From Gammaproteobacteria bacterium (lineage in GTDB: Bacteria > Pseudomonadota > Gammaproteobacteria > SZUA-140), in the NCBI GenBank assembly GCA_015492435.1, contig WGFB01000058.1, positions 1-47,119 on the forward strand: DNA of 47,119 nt, written 5' to 3'. A program made the translations under genes and the position numbers. Below are positions 8,787 to 18,000 of the stretch, piece after piece (position 1 is the first letter of the stretch; the number at the start of each line of letters is the position of its first letter). Under the pieces are notes generated by a model. That model ran no database searches and had not been told where the DNA came from. It saw only the letters and a program-made list of their open reading frames with translations.

Positions 8787-9893
8787 TCAACCGCCGATCT
8801 GGGTCATGCTGGCCCGCGCCCGCTCGATATCGGAGACATTGATCTTGGCGGCGATGCTGGCGGCCTTTTTGGCCTCGAAACCGTCTTTGTGCTTTTCATC
8901 GAAGGCCTTGCGGAACAGGGCGACGATATCATCATCGCTGGCGCCGTTGCGCATCAGGTCCTTCAGGTGATAGGGCACCTCGGAATACAGGCAGTTCATG
9001 ATATTGCCGTCGGCTGTCACACGGATGCGGGAACAATTGCCGCACAGGCTGCGGGTGAAGGCGGGGATGACGGCGATCTTGCCGGCATAACCGGGCACCT
9101 GGTAGATATGATGCTCGGTGCGGGTCCCCGAAGCCGGGTTGATGCCCGCTTCACTGTAATGCTTTTCGATCTGGCCACACAGATCCGCGGCGCTGGCGAA
9201 ATGCTGCCCCGTCTCCCACATCTGATGGGCATCGAAAGGCATGAACTCGATGAAACGCACCGTCACGGGCTTGTCACGGGTCAGTTCGCAAAAGGGAATC
9301 AACTCGTCCTCGTTGAAGCCGCGCATCAAGACCACGTTGACCTTGACGCGGGGAAAGCCGAGCTCAACGGCGAGATCGATACTCTCCAGGACCTTGTCCA
9401 GGCCGGGACGGCGGGTGATCTGCTCAAACTTGTCCTCTTGCAAGGAATCCAGGCTGATATTGACGCCGAACAGGCCTGCCTCGCGCAGGTCCCGGGCATA
9501 CTTGGGAAACAACAATCCGTTGGTGGTCAGATGCACCGCCTTGACGCCAGGGGTATTCGCGGTCTTGGCCACCAAATCGACGATATCGGCGCGCACCAGG
9601 GGCTCTCCGCCGGTATAGCGCACCTTGCGCACACCCATGCGCGCCAGCACGTCGACCACTTTCAGGATTTCCTCGCTGCGCAGCACCATGTCCTTTTCCT
9701 TGAACTTCACCCCTTCCTCGGGCATGCAGTAGGTGCAACGGAGGTTGCACTGCTCTATAACGGCAATGCGCACGTAATCAAACGTTCTTCCATGGCGATC
9801 CTGCAGGGGAGGCAAGGGATTGGGATGCCGGTTTTCGGGGCTCTCCGCCGTTTTCCCGTATGCCTTGTCCAAGTCCAGCGATTTATTGAGCAT
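8787..9893 (-). CDS. moaA: GTP 3',8-cyclase (radical SAM)
   Basis: A 368-residue radical SAM enzyme starting molybdenum cofactor synthesis from GTP. The SAM cluster is bound by Cys49, Cys53 and Cys56 in CNLRCTYC; TGGEPL follows. The second 4Fe-4S cluster near the C terminus is bound by Cys284, Cys287 and Cys301 (CxxC, 13 residues, C). The chain ends in Gly-Gly, the tail needed for catalysis in this family. About 35 extra N-terminal residues precede the core. CAGGAG lies just upstream of the start. First gene of moaACDE. Confidence 0.96.
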   Translation of the reverse strand: MLNKSLDLDKAYGKTAESPENRHPNPLPPLQDRHGRTFDYVRIAVIEQCNLRCTYCMPEEGVKFKEKDMVLRSEEILKVVDVLARMGVRKVRYTGGEPLVRADIVDLVAKTANTPGVKAVHLTTNGLLFPKYARDLREAGLFGVNISLDSLQEDKFEQITRRPGLDKVLESIDLAVELGFPRVKVNVVLMRGFNEDELIPFCELTRDKPVTVRFIEFMPFDAHQMWETGQHFASAADLCGQIEKHYSEAGINPASGTRTEHHIYQVPGYAGKIAVIPAFTRSLCGNCSRIRVTADGNIMNCLYSEVPYHLKDLMRNGASDDDIVALFRKAFDEKHKDGFEAKKAASIAAKINVSDIERARASMTQIGG

Positions 9894-10508
9894 GTTTTAT
9901 CTCCTGACGGTAGGATTCCACTATTTAGCTGTATTAGCGACCAACTTCGGCATTCTATTAAGGATCCTCTGAATTCAGAGGCGCCTCAATTCGTTGGTGT
10001 TCGCCATGGCTACCTCGATCACCACCTGCACAAGCATCATACAGCGCCATCCCGTTCCTGGAGGAGAGCTTTCAGGTAAAATCCATTTTGGAGTTGTTTT
10101 TGACGGCCTTCATGACGTCAAATCATGAATGTACGTTGTGTGCGGACTGCGTGGGCATCGGCTTCAGTAACATGCTGGGCTCTGTCCTGGCGCCACGCTT
10201 CCTCAGGTAGAGTTAGATAGCTGCTGCTCGCCTTGCCCCGGATCCCCCCGATCGCTGGTTTCCGGGCCAAAGTCTGCTATATTCTAGCACAGTTACCCCC
10301 GCGACGGAATCTCCCGCCGCAGGAAACCCGCAAGGAAACGCTTGGCCGGTAACGGCCGCGGCAAGTTTTCCAAGCAGTCGCGGCACAAGACTCCGCCACC
10401 CTGGAAACGTAGCCCAACGTACTGAAATTTTGACGAATTCAGCATACACCCTGAAATGCCGGGGATACTGAACCCACACACAAACTCCACATAGACCAGA
10501 GAGAACCC
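9894..10508. other. 615-bp intergenic region between moaA and the kelch gene
   Basis: Divergent control region with no convincing gene. It contains the palindrome at 9966-9981, a second palindrome GAGGCGCCTC at 9978-9987, and a plus-strand -10-like TATATT near 10279. A 40-codon frame runs from 10006 to 10128, and a neighbouring frame encodes CTLCADC around 10130; neither resembles a known protein. I looked for the molybdenum cofactor riboswitch often found before moaA and did not recognise it. It may hold decayed sequence. Confidence 0.5.
9966..9981. repeat. Perfect 16-bp palindrome upstream of moaA
   Basis: CCTCTGAA joined to its complement TTCAGAGG with no spacer, about 73 bases before the moaA start. 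It could be an operator or a leader hairpin for moaACDE. It lacks a following T-run on either strand, so it is not an intrinsic terminator. Confidence 0.5.
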
Positions 10509-11447
10509 ATGGAAAATACAAACGACATCCACACTGGCGCCTGGCAGGTAAAAACGCCCCTCGCGACGGCGCGCTCTCACTGCCCCACCGCCGCCTACCA
10601 GGGGAAAATATATGGTTTCGGAGGCGGCGGCCCCAACTTCAAGAGCCTCAACTCCGTCGTCATCTATGACCCTCAAGCAGACTCTTGGGACAGCGGCGCC
10701 GACATGCCCACCCTGCGCTCGGGCGCCATCGCCCTGACCATCGGCGATGCCATCTACATTATCGGCGGCGGCTTCAAGCAACCCGACGGCACCTTCAAAT
10801 TCCTCCCCACCACCGAAATCTACCATCCTGACACTGACACCTGGGAGTCCGGCCCCGACATGCTGCAGCCTCATGACTATCCCGCCGGCGTCCTCCTCGG
10901 AGATCACATCTATATCATGGGAGGGCACCATCCCGATGCCGTGGTGGCGGGCCCCCAGACCGATCCCGGATTCGCCTTCTGCGAAAGACTCGACCTGCGC
11001 ACCGGGCAATGGGAGGAAATCGCCCCGCTCCCCACGCCGCGCTTCGCTCTCGACGCGGTTGTCATCGACGGCCGTATCGTCACCCTGGGCGGCGTGGCCT
11101 TCACGCCCCAGGGCTTCAACAATTTCGACCACACGGAAGTCTTCGACCCCGGCACCGGCGAATGGTCGCGGGGAGACATCACCCTGCCCTGGACGGCCGC
11201 GGGCGCCGGCGCGTGCCTCGCGGAAGGGCATCTGTTCGTCTTTGGCGGCTACAGCGGCGACGGCATCAGCGACCATGCCGCCTGCTACGACATCTCGCGC
11301 CAGGAATGGCGCATCCTGCCCCCCATGCCCCATACCCTGGCGGCCATGGGGGTCGCCGTGGTGGACAATGGCATCTACCTGCTGGGCGGCTGGGCGGACG
11401 ACCGGCGCGAGCCTCAGGATTTCCTGTGGCGGTACGATCTCCCCTAG
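10509..11447 (+). CDS. Kelch-repeat beta-propeller protein
   Basis: A 312-residue protein made of about six kelch repeats. Each shows the GG pair ending one strand and a W about 20 residues on: IYGFGGGG/DSW, IYIIGGG/DTW, IYIMGGH/GQW, IVTLGGV/GEW, LFVFGGY/QEW, IYLLGGW. No signal peptide or membrane segment is seen, so it is likely a cytoplasmic propeller. Function is unknown: kelch propellers serve in binding, as sialate mutarotases, or as oxidase-like scaffolds, and I cannot choose. AGAGAG precedes the start. Its stop codon is part of the target duplication of the MITE that follows. Confidence 0.85.
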   Translation: MENTNDIHTGAWQVKTPLATARSHCPTAAYQGKIYGFGGGGPNFKSLNSVVIYDPQADSWDSGADMPTLRSGAIALTIGDAIYIIGGGFKQPDGTFKFLPTTEIYHPDTDTWESGPDMLQPHDYPAGVLLGDHIYIMGGHHPDAVVAGPQTDPGFAFCERLDLRTGQWEEIAPLPTPRFALDAVVIDGRIVTLGGVAFTPQGFNNFDHTEVFDPGTGEWSRGDITLPWTAAGAGACLAEGHLFVFGGYSGDGISDHAACYDISRQEWRILPPMPHTLAAMGVAVVDNGIYLLGGWADDRREPQDFLWRYDLP

Positions 11448-11608
11448 GAGGCTGTCGGACTTAGGATGAATCTACTGCGGCGGCGGGAAATGGGTCCATT
11501 TTTTCGATCATTTTCGTTAAATAGCGACCACTATTCGCCTCAAATGATCGAAAAACTGTCCTCCATTTCCCACTCGCCTCGCCACGATCACCTAAGTCCG
11601 ACAGCCTC
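11448..11608. mobile_element. MITE with 18-bp terminal inverted repeats
   Basis: A 161-bp non-coding element bounded by perfect inverted repeats GAGGCTGTCGGACTTAGG (11448-11465) and its complement (11591-11608). The flanks repeat TAG (11445-11447 and 11609-11611), or CTAG if one base is shifted, which resembles the YTAR target of IS5-type transposases. Inside are further arms: TTTTTCGATCATTT pairs with AAATGATCGAAAAA, and GGGAAATGG pairs with CCATTTCCC, so nearly the whole element can fold back. No transposase is encoded; mobility would need an enzyme elsewhere. Confidence 0.85.
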
Positions 11609-11625
11609 TAGGCGCCTGCCCCGGC

Positions 11626-12402
11626 ATGGCCACCATGAATGACGAACAGCTCCTGCGCTACAGCCGCCAGATCCTGCTGCCCGAGATCGACATCCCCGGA
11701 CAGGAAAAACTGCTGCGTTCGCGGGTCCTGATCGTCGGCGCCGGGGGGCTGGGCTCCCCCGCCGCCCTGTACCTGGCGGGCAGCGGCGTGGGACATCTGG
11801 ACATCAACGACCATGACACGGTGGATCTCAGCAACCTCCACCGCCAGATCCTGCATGGCATGGGCGATATCGGCCTCCACAAGACGGATTCTGCCGCCGC
11901 ATCGCTACGGGAGCTCAACTCCGACTGCCGCATCACCACCCTCGATAGGCGCCTCGAAGACGAGGCCCTGCTCGCCGCAATTGCAAGAGCCGACCTCGTC
12001 ATCGACGCCTGCGACAACTTCCCCACCCGCTACCGTATCAATGCAGCCTGCGCAACGGCGCGCAAGCCCCTGGTGTCGGGCGCCGTCATCCGCATGGAAG
12101 GCCAGGCCAGCGTGTTTCGTCACGACCGGGAAGACAGCCCCTGCTTCGAGTGCCTGTACGACCGTCACGCCCAGGATGCAGAAGGGGGTGGCTGCAGCGA
12201 CCAGGGCATACTCGCCCCTGTCGCCGGCATCATAGGCGCCATCATGGCCACGGAGGCCATCAAGGTCCTGCTGTCTCTCCCCGGCACTCTGAGCGGAAGG
12301 CTGCTGCTGGTAGACGCCGCCCGCATGCGTTTCAGGACCCTCTCACTGCATCGTGATCCCGCCTGCCCCGTATGCGCCATGCGAGCCGCCGCAGCCGTAT
12401 AG
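11626..12402 (+). CDS. moeB: MoeB/ThiF-family adenylyltransferase (single domain)
   Basis: A 258-residue E1-like enzyme that adenylates the C-terminal glycine of a ubiquitin-like sulfur carrier. The ATP loop GAGGLGSP, the SNLHRQ arginine, the aspartate of DACDNFPTRY, and the two zinc pairs CFEC and CPVC are all present, as in MoeB. ATG at 11635 (MNDEQLLRYSRQ) is a better match to the usual N terminus than 11626. A ThiF role in thiamin synthesis is possible; moaD nearby and the absence of thi genes favour MoeB. It begins only 18 bases after the MITE, so its promoter may lie within or before the element. Confidence 0.85.
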   Translation: MATMNDEQLLRYSRQILLPEIDIPGQEKLLRSRVLIVGAGGLGSPAALYLAGSGVGHLDINDHDTVDLSNLHRQILHGMGDIGLHKTDSAAASLRELNSDCRITTLDRRLEDEALLAAIARADLVIDACDNFPTRYRINAACATARKPLVSGAVIRMEGQASVFRHDREDSPCFECLYDRHAQDAEGGGCSDQGILAPVAGIIGAIMATEAIKVLLSLPGTLSGRLLLVDAARMRFRTLSLHRDPACPVCAMRAAAAV

Positions 12403-12423
12403 ATCCCCGGACCGTCAGCGCGG

Positions 12424-12452
12424 TTTCCAGCAAGACCGTTTGAAGGTATAAT
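12424..12452 (+). promoter_or_regulatory. Promoter upstream of the rhodanese-MoeB gene
   Basis: TATAAT at 12447-12452 with TTTCCA 17 bases upstream at 12424-12429. The -10 lies in one arm of an inverted repeat, AGGTATA at 12444-12450 and TATACCT at 12476-12482, which could be an operator. This suggests that the second moeB-like gene is transcribed separately from the first. Confidence 0.55.
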
Positions 12453-12545
12453 GAAAAGCTCCTTTGCGGCAGATATATACCTCGACTGACGCAACCAGCA
12501 CCACTCCCTTGTTTCCAACTCATCCGGCTGGAGGTTAACCGAATA

Positions 12546-13715
12546 ATGAAAGCCAAAGACCGTCGACTGGCAGAACTGCGCGCGAGCATCCCGGAAATCA
12601 CCCCGTCCGAGGCGCTGGAGCTGCAAAACAAAGGCGCCGCGCTGATCGATGTGCGCGACAACGAGGAAATCGCCCAGGGCAGCCCCGCCAATGCCTACCG
12701 CCTGGGACGCAGCTTCCTGGAGTTGCGCGTCGAGGACGCCGTGCCCGACCTGGAACGGACCCTGTGCGTCATGTGCGCCGGCGGGGTGCGCTCCCTGTTT
12801 GCCGCCGAGGCCCTCAAGCGCATGGGCTACCGGGACGTGCGCTCCATCGCCGGAGGCTTCAACCGCTGGAAGAACGAGGGCCACCCCTTTGAAGTTCCCA
12901 CCTTTCTCAGCAGCGAAGACCGCGAACGTTACGCCCGCCACCTGATGATCTCCGAGGTGGGCGAGGAGGGCCAGCTGAAACTGCTGGAAAGCCGCGTGCT
13001 GCTCATCGGCGCCGGTGGCCTGGGTTCACCGGCGGCCTACTATCTCGCAGCCGCGGGCGTGGGCCACCTGGGCCTGGTGGATCATGACGTGGTGGACCGC
13101 AGCAACCTGCAAAGGCAAATCCTGCACACAGAGGCGCGTGTCGGCATGCCCAAGGTGGAATCAGCCAGGATCGCCCTGGAGGCCCTCAACCCGGGCATCG
13201 AAGTGACCGGTTACGAGACCCATCTGGACAGCAGCAACGTGGAGGACATCTTCTCCAACTACGACATCATCGTCGATGGCACTGACAACATCACCACCCG
13301 CTACCTCATCAACGACGCCTGCGTGAAGCTCGGGCTGCCCAACGTCCACGCCGCCGTCTACCGCTTCGAGGGGCAGATCACGGTATTCTGGCCCGCCTAC
13401 GCCAAGGAAGGCAGCGGCTGTTACCGCTGCATGTTCCCCGAACCTCCCCCGCCGGAACTGGCTCCCTCCTGCGCCGAGGCGGGCGTCCTGGGCGTCATGC
13501 CCGGCGTGCTGGGGCTGCTGCAGGCCGTCGAGACCATCAAGGTCCTGCTGGACATCGGCGAACCCCTGGTGGGGCGGCAACTGCACTACGACGCCCTGTC
13601 TTCCCAGTTCACCATACTCAAGACACGGCGCAACCCCGAATGCCGCTACTGCCGCGAGGGCAGCGAGTTCCCGGGCTATACGGACTACGCCCAGGCCTGT
13701 GCCTCCAACGCCTGA
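12546..13715 (+). CDS. N-terminal rhodanese fused to MoeB/ThiF adenylyltransferase
   Basis: A 389-residue fusion. Residues about 18-115 are a rhodanese domain with the active-site loop CAGGVRS (Cys77); residues about 120-380 are an E1-like domain with GAGGLGSP near 155-162, SNLQRQ, DGTDNITTRY and zinc pairs CYRC and CRYC. One protein could thus activate a MoaD/ThiS-type carrier and also deliver sulfur to it. In the eukaryotic relative MOCS3 the rhodanese is C-terminal; here the order is reversed. GGAGG lies 11 bases before the start. It is the second such enzyme in a row, so carrier specificity may be divided. Confidence 0.88.
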   Translation: MKAKDRRLAELRASIPEITPSEALELQNKGAALIDVRDNEEIAQGSPANAYRLGRSFLELRVEDAVPDLERTLCVMCAGGVRSLFAAEALKRMGYRDVRSIAGGFNRWKNEGHPFEVPTFLSSEDRERYARHLMISEVGEEGQLKLLESRVLLIGAGGLGSPAAYYLAAAGVGHLGLVDHDVVDRSNLQRQILHTEARVGMPKVESARIALEALNPGIEVTGYETHLDSSNVEDIFSNYDIIVDGTDNITTRYLINDACVKLGLPNVHAAVYRFEGQITVFWPAYAKEGSGCYRCMFPEPPPPELAPSCAEAGVLGVMPGVLGLLQAVETIKVLLDIGEPLVGRQLHYDALSSQFTILKTRRNPECRYCREGSEFPGYTDYAQACASNA

Positions 13716-13744
13716 GCCCCGGCTCTTCAGCATCCGCGCACAAG

Positions 13745-13767
13745 AAAAGGGCCCAGCGGGCCCTTTT
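13745..13767. terminator. Bidirectional intrinsic terminator
   Basis: AAAAGGGCCC, loop AGC, GGGCCCTTTT: a GC-rich stem flanked by A and T runs, placed between the convergent rhodanese-moeB gene and the HDOD gene. It can end transcripts from both sides. Confidence 0.85.
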
Positions 13768-13795
13768 CCTTCGTTTGATGAATCGCAGCCTGCCC

Positions 13796-14716
13796 TCAGG
13801 ACGCGAACTGATGCGCCATGGCATGAAGGTTTTCGCAGTCTTCCATGATGCGGCTGGCAATGGTCACCGCCTGATACTCACCGATTTCCAGTGATTCCAG
13901 AATGGGCAGGGGCAGTTGACCATGGGGTGCGTCGCCGATATCGTGCGCCTTGAGCAGGCGGTCCGTGAGCAGAATCAACTGAGCGTATACCGCATGCTCG
14001 CCCCGGTAGTCCTCGTTATGGTGCTCCCTGGCGGCCACTACCACCTCGTCCGGCATGCGCCAGGCCTGCATCAGCCACGCGCCGATGCTGCCGTGATCGG
14101 TCCCGATCACCTGCAATTCGATCTCCTCGACGGACTTGTCCGGCTCGCGGGTGATGAACTTGTTGAGAATCAGAAATTCATTCTTGAACAGATGCCCCAG
14201 CAGCAGGTGCCCGAAGTTGTGCAACAGCCCGGCAAGATAGGCCATGCCCGCCGGCGGCCGGATCTCGCGCGGCACCGCGGCGCTCAACGCCTGGGCAATG
14301 GCGGCGCTGAACACGGCATGGCGCCAGAAGGCGTCCAGCCCCAGGGGGACGTTCCGCGGAATCCTGAAAGGCTTGGCAGCGGTGGCGCCCAGGGCCAGGT
14401 TGAGGACGGTATTGTATCCCAGCACGCGGGTAACGGCCGTATGCAGGGAATCGACCTTGCCCCGGTAACTGAAAAACGGCGAAGTGGCATAGCGCATGAT
14501 CTGCGCCGCCAGGCTGGGATCCAGCTCCACCACCCTCACCAGGTCATTCACTGAGGCATCGGGGTTGCCGTTGAGCTGAATGATCTTCTGGGTCATCTCC
14601 GGCATGGGCGGCAGCTTGTCCAGGCGCTCGATGCGAGACTTGATATTCAGCAGGGGCGCCCCGGCCTGGGGCGCCGGAGTGGAATTCGCGTCTGTTTGCG
14701 TCGCCGGGCTTGTCAT
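13796..14716 (-). CDS. HDOD-domain signalling protein
   Basis: A 306-residue protein with an HDOD domain (about residues 30-230): LPPMPEMTQKI, the ASVNDLVRVVELDPSLAAQIMR segment, VLGYNTV, and LLHNFGH. HDOD proteins are non-catalytic relatives of HD phosphohydrolases used in bacterial signalling, cell-cycle and motility control. No extra receiver or GGDEF domain is attached, so the target is unknown. The start at 14716 is preferred over an upstream ATG at 14770, as it gives a normal length; neither has a clear ribosome binding site. Confidence 0.85.
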   Translation of the reverse strand: MTSPATQTDANSTPAPQAGAPLLNIKSRIERLDKLPPMPEMTQKIIQLNGNPDASVNDLVRVVELDPSLAAQIMRYATSPFFSYRGKVDSLHTAVTRVLGYNTVLNLALGATAAKPFRIPRNVPLGLDAFWRHAVFSAAIAQALSAAVPREIRPPAGMAYLAGLLHNFGHLLLGHLFKNEFLILNKFITREPDKSVEEIELQVIGTDHGSIGAWLMQAWRMPDEVVVAAREHHNEDYRGEHAVYAQLILLTDRLLKAHDIGDAPHGQLPLPILESLEIGEYQAVTIASRIMEDCENLHAMAHQFAS

Positions 14717-15031
14717 ATGCTCAATCCATAACCATCTTCTGTTGCCTTTCTTTAGAAACCTCTGATTCATTCATGAACCGGTGCCTGGCGGCTGAAATGT
14801 CCCGGCTCCGCGTTGAAAATCTTGGCGATAGCATGCGATTACCCGCGCTTTTCGCCTTGATCCGGAACATTTCACCTCGCCATCCATCCGGTCCAGAATC
14901 TATCGAGGTTCCTTTACGGACATACCGCCCTGCTTCCCGCAGGCGGATCTGTACCGGCTCTATCGGCAAAAGAGAATTCTATCTTAGCCGCCGGCCGCCG
15001 GCCTTGCGCGTCCACACAGTAAAATCGTGAT

Positions 15032-15051
15032 GCCGGTCACAGATTACCGGC
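15032..15051 (-). terminator. Possible terminator hairpin after the RND operon
   Basis: GCCGGT and ACCGGC flank eight bases directly after the stop of the last RND gene. On the minus strand it is followed by a short T-rich run (GATTTTAC) about ten bases later, so it is a weak intrinsic terminator at best. Confidence 0.35.
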
Positions 15052-18000
15052 TCAGGCGGGCGCGGGGCGGTTCTCCCCGATTCTCAGCAGGCTGGGCAAA
15101 AGTATGAGAGTGAAGACCGTGCTGACGCTCATGCCGCCCACGATCACAGCGGCCATGCCCCGGTACAGCTCGGTGCCGGCGCCCGGCATGAGCAACAGGG
15201 GCAACATGCCGAAAATGCTGGTCAGGGTACTCATGAGAATCGGCCTCAGGCGCAGGCGCACCGCCTGCTCCACTGCCTGGCGGCGCGGCATGCCTTCGCG
15301 CTCCGCGCTGCGGGTCTGGTGCACCAGCAGTATGGCATTGTTGACCACCAGCCCCAGCAAGATGACAAAACCGATCATGGTCAGAAGGTCCATGGCCTGC
15401 AGGGTGGGCAGCATCCCCAGCAGCGGGGTCACGTACTGAGCCCACAGATTCACCAGTTGCAGGGCGATCACACCACCCACCGTGGCCAAGGGAATAACCA
15501 GCAGTACCAGCAGGCTGTCGCGGAAGGAACGGAACAGGGCGCTGATCAACAGATAGAGCAGCGTGATGGCCAGGGCAAACGTGCCCGACATGTTGCGTAA
15601 TGCGGTTTCCAGTTTGTCGGCGGTCCCCGTATAGCGAATCTCCCCGTCCTCGGGCAGCACGTCCTGGATGGCCGGCGCCACCTTCTCCTTGACAATGCTC
15701 AGAGTCTCCTCCAGGGACATGCCCTCCGGCGCCCCCACTTGCAGGGTCACGGTGCGGCGCCGGTCGATGCGCCGCAGCTCCTGGGGGCCGGCGGTGCGCT
15801 GGAGGCGCACCAGTTCGCCCAAGGGCAGAACCCCGGCATCGGGCGTCGCCAGTGGAATGGCCATGAGATCCTCCGGCGTCCTCCATTCCTCGGCGCGCAG
15901 AATAATGTCCAGGCGCTGCTCGCCATCGAAGTAGTCGCCCACGTAGAGGCCGTCACCCAGGGCGCGCACCACACCCGCCATGGTGGCGCGATCCCAGCCA
16001 GCCTCGGCGATGCGCCGCTCGTCGGGCTCCAGCCGCAGCTCCGGTTCCGCCAGATCGAGACCGGGGAAAGGTCGCACCGAGGCGCCGGGCAAGACCTGCC
16101 GGGCCGCCATGAATCCCGTCACCGCCGCCTGAAGGATCACGTCGAGGTCGCGTCCCTGGATGTCCACGTTGATCTTGCGCCCCTCCCCGAAGCCGCCGAA
16201 GAGGGAAGCGCGGAAGGCGAAACCGATGGTATCCGGAAAATCCCGCAGAATGCCGTTCAGGATGGGCAGCAGTTCGCTGGTCTTGTCCGGGTCCACGGTG
16301 CGCACCCCCATGAACATGCCCCGCGCGGCCGCAACAAAGAAATAATTCAGCACCTTGGGCTGCGCTTCCCCATCCAGATAAGGCTGCATCTTGGCGGCGA
16401 TCACCTGGCCCATCTCCTTTTCCACGGTGTCGATGTTCTGGCCAGGCGGTGGATTGATGAAGGCAAAAACCAGATTGCGGTTGCCCTCGGGGAGATAGTC
16501 CGCGTCCGGCCGGAGCAGGACCACCAGCAGGACAGGCACGCTGACAAGAGCGCCGATCCACAGGCCGCGCCGCATGGACGTGGCGGTGAGACTCATGATC
16601 CAGCGCGTCACGGCCTCCCACCAATGACTGTGAATGTCTTTCATTTCCAGGCGGCTGAGCCAGCTCATGGCGGTGGTGGGCAAAACGGTGATGGCCACGA
16701 TGAGAGAGAAAATAATCGCCGCCGCAATGGCCAGGGCGAGATCGGCAAAGAGCTGCCCGGACTCGTCCCGCAGAAACAGCACGGGAAGAAAAATGGCAAC
16801 GGTGGTGGCCGTGGAAGCGAACAGGGCGCCCCACACCTGCGAGGCGCCGCTCAGGGCGGCCTCCCGCGGGGCCACGCCATTCTCCCGCAGGCGCACGATG
16901 TTCTCCAGCACGATGATGGCCGCATCCAGCACCATGCCCACGGCAAAGGCGAGGCCGGCCAGGGAGATGACATTCAAGGTGCGGCCCGCCACGTCCACCA
17001 GAATGAAGCTGCTGAAAATACAGATGGGGATGGCCAGCGCCACCATCAGGGTGGCGCGCATGCGGCGGAAGAACCACCATAGCACGGCGACAGCCAGCAG
17101 GATGCCCAGGGCCAGGTTGTTGCGCACCATGGCGATGGAGCGGTTGATGTACACGGTCTCGTCATACACCTGCTCGAAGGACAGGCCGGCCCGCTTCAGC
17201 GGACCCTCGCGCAGTTCCGTGGCGGCCTCACGCAGGCCCTCCATGACTTCCAGCACGTTCACCCCCGTTTCCCGGTGGGCGTTGGCAGCCATGGAAAGCT
17301 CTCCGTTCTGGATAACGAAACCGCTGCGGTCCACGGGGCGGATTTCCACGTCGGCCACGTCCCGCAGCAGAACGGGATTGCCCTCGCGCCACTCAAGAAT
17401 CATTTCCTTGAGTTCGTCCAGATCGTAGCTGCCCGTGAAGCGCAGGGTATAGCGCCGCTTGCCCACGTCCGCGAACCCGCCCGAGACATCCTCGCTGTCG
17501 GCCAGCTGGATCACGCGCGGCAGTTCGATGCCGAGGCTGGCCGCCTTGTAGGGATCGAAGGTGATGCGGATCTCCTGCTCACGCCCGCCGCGCACCTCGG
17601 ACATGGCCACGCCCGGCACGCGCTCGAAGCGGTTCTGCACCACTTCCTCGATAAAATCCTGATAGGTGGCGATGTCGCGGTCGTTGCCCGGCAGGGTCTT
17701 GAGAATGAACCAGGCGATGGCGCGGCTGTTGCCGCCCACTGCGCTGATGACAGGCTCGTCCGCATCGGGCGGATAGCGCGGCACGCGGTTGAGACGGTTG
17801 AGAACCTCCAGCAGGGCGCGCCGCAGATCCGTGCCAACGGCAAAGGAGATACTGATCTTGCCGGTCCCGCGCTGCGCCTGGGAGAGTATGCGGATGGCGC
17901 CGGGGAGACCACGCAGGGCATCCTCCTGAGGCTCGATGATCTCGGCTTCCACCTCCTCGGGCGCCGCGGAGCGCCAGTTGGTGGTGATGCTGATCTCCGG

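Noticed and set aside
8889..10079. A 396-codon plus-strand open frame
   Set aside because: It is antisense to moaA, whose radical SAM motifs and length are unmistakable; its composition is typical of an antisense GC-rich frame.
10006..10128. A 40-codon frame in the moaA-kelch gap
   Set aside because: No ribosome binding site and no similarity that I recognise; too short to call. Kept only as a note in the gap description.
9894..10200. Molybdenum cofactor riboswitch before moaA
   Set aside because: I searched by eye for the conserved segments of the E. coli moaA leader and did not find them; a covariance-model search would settle it.
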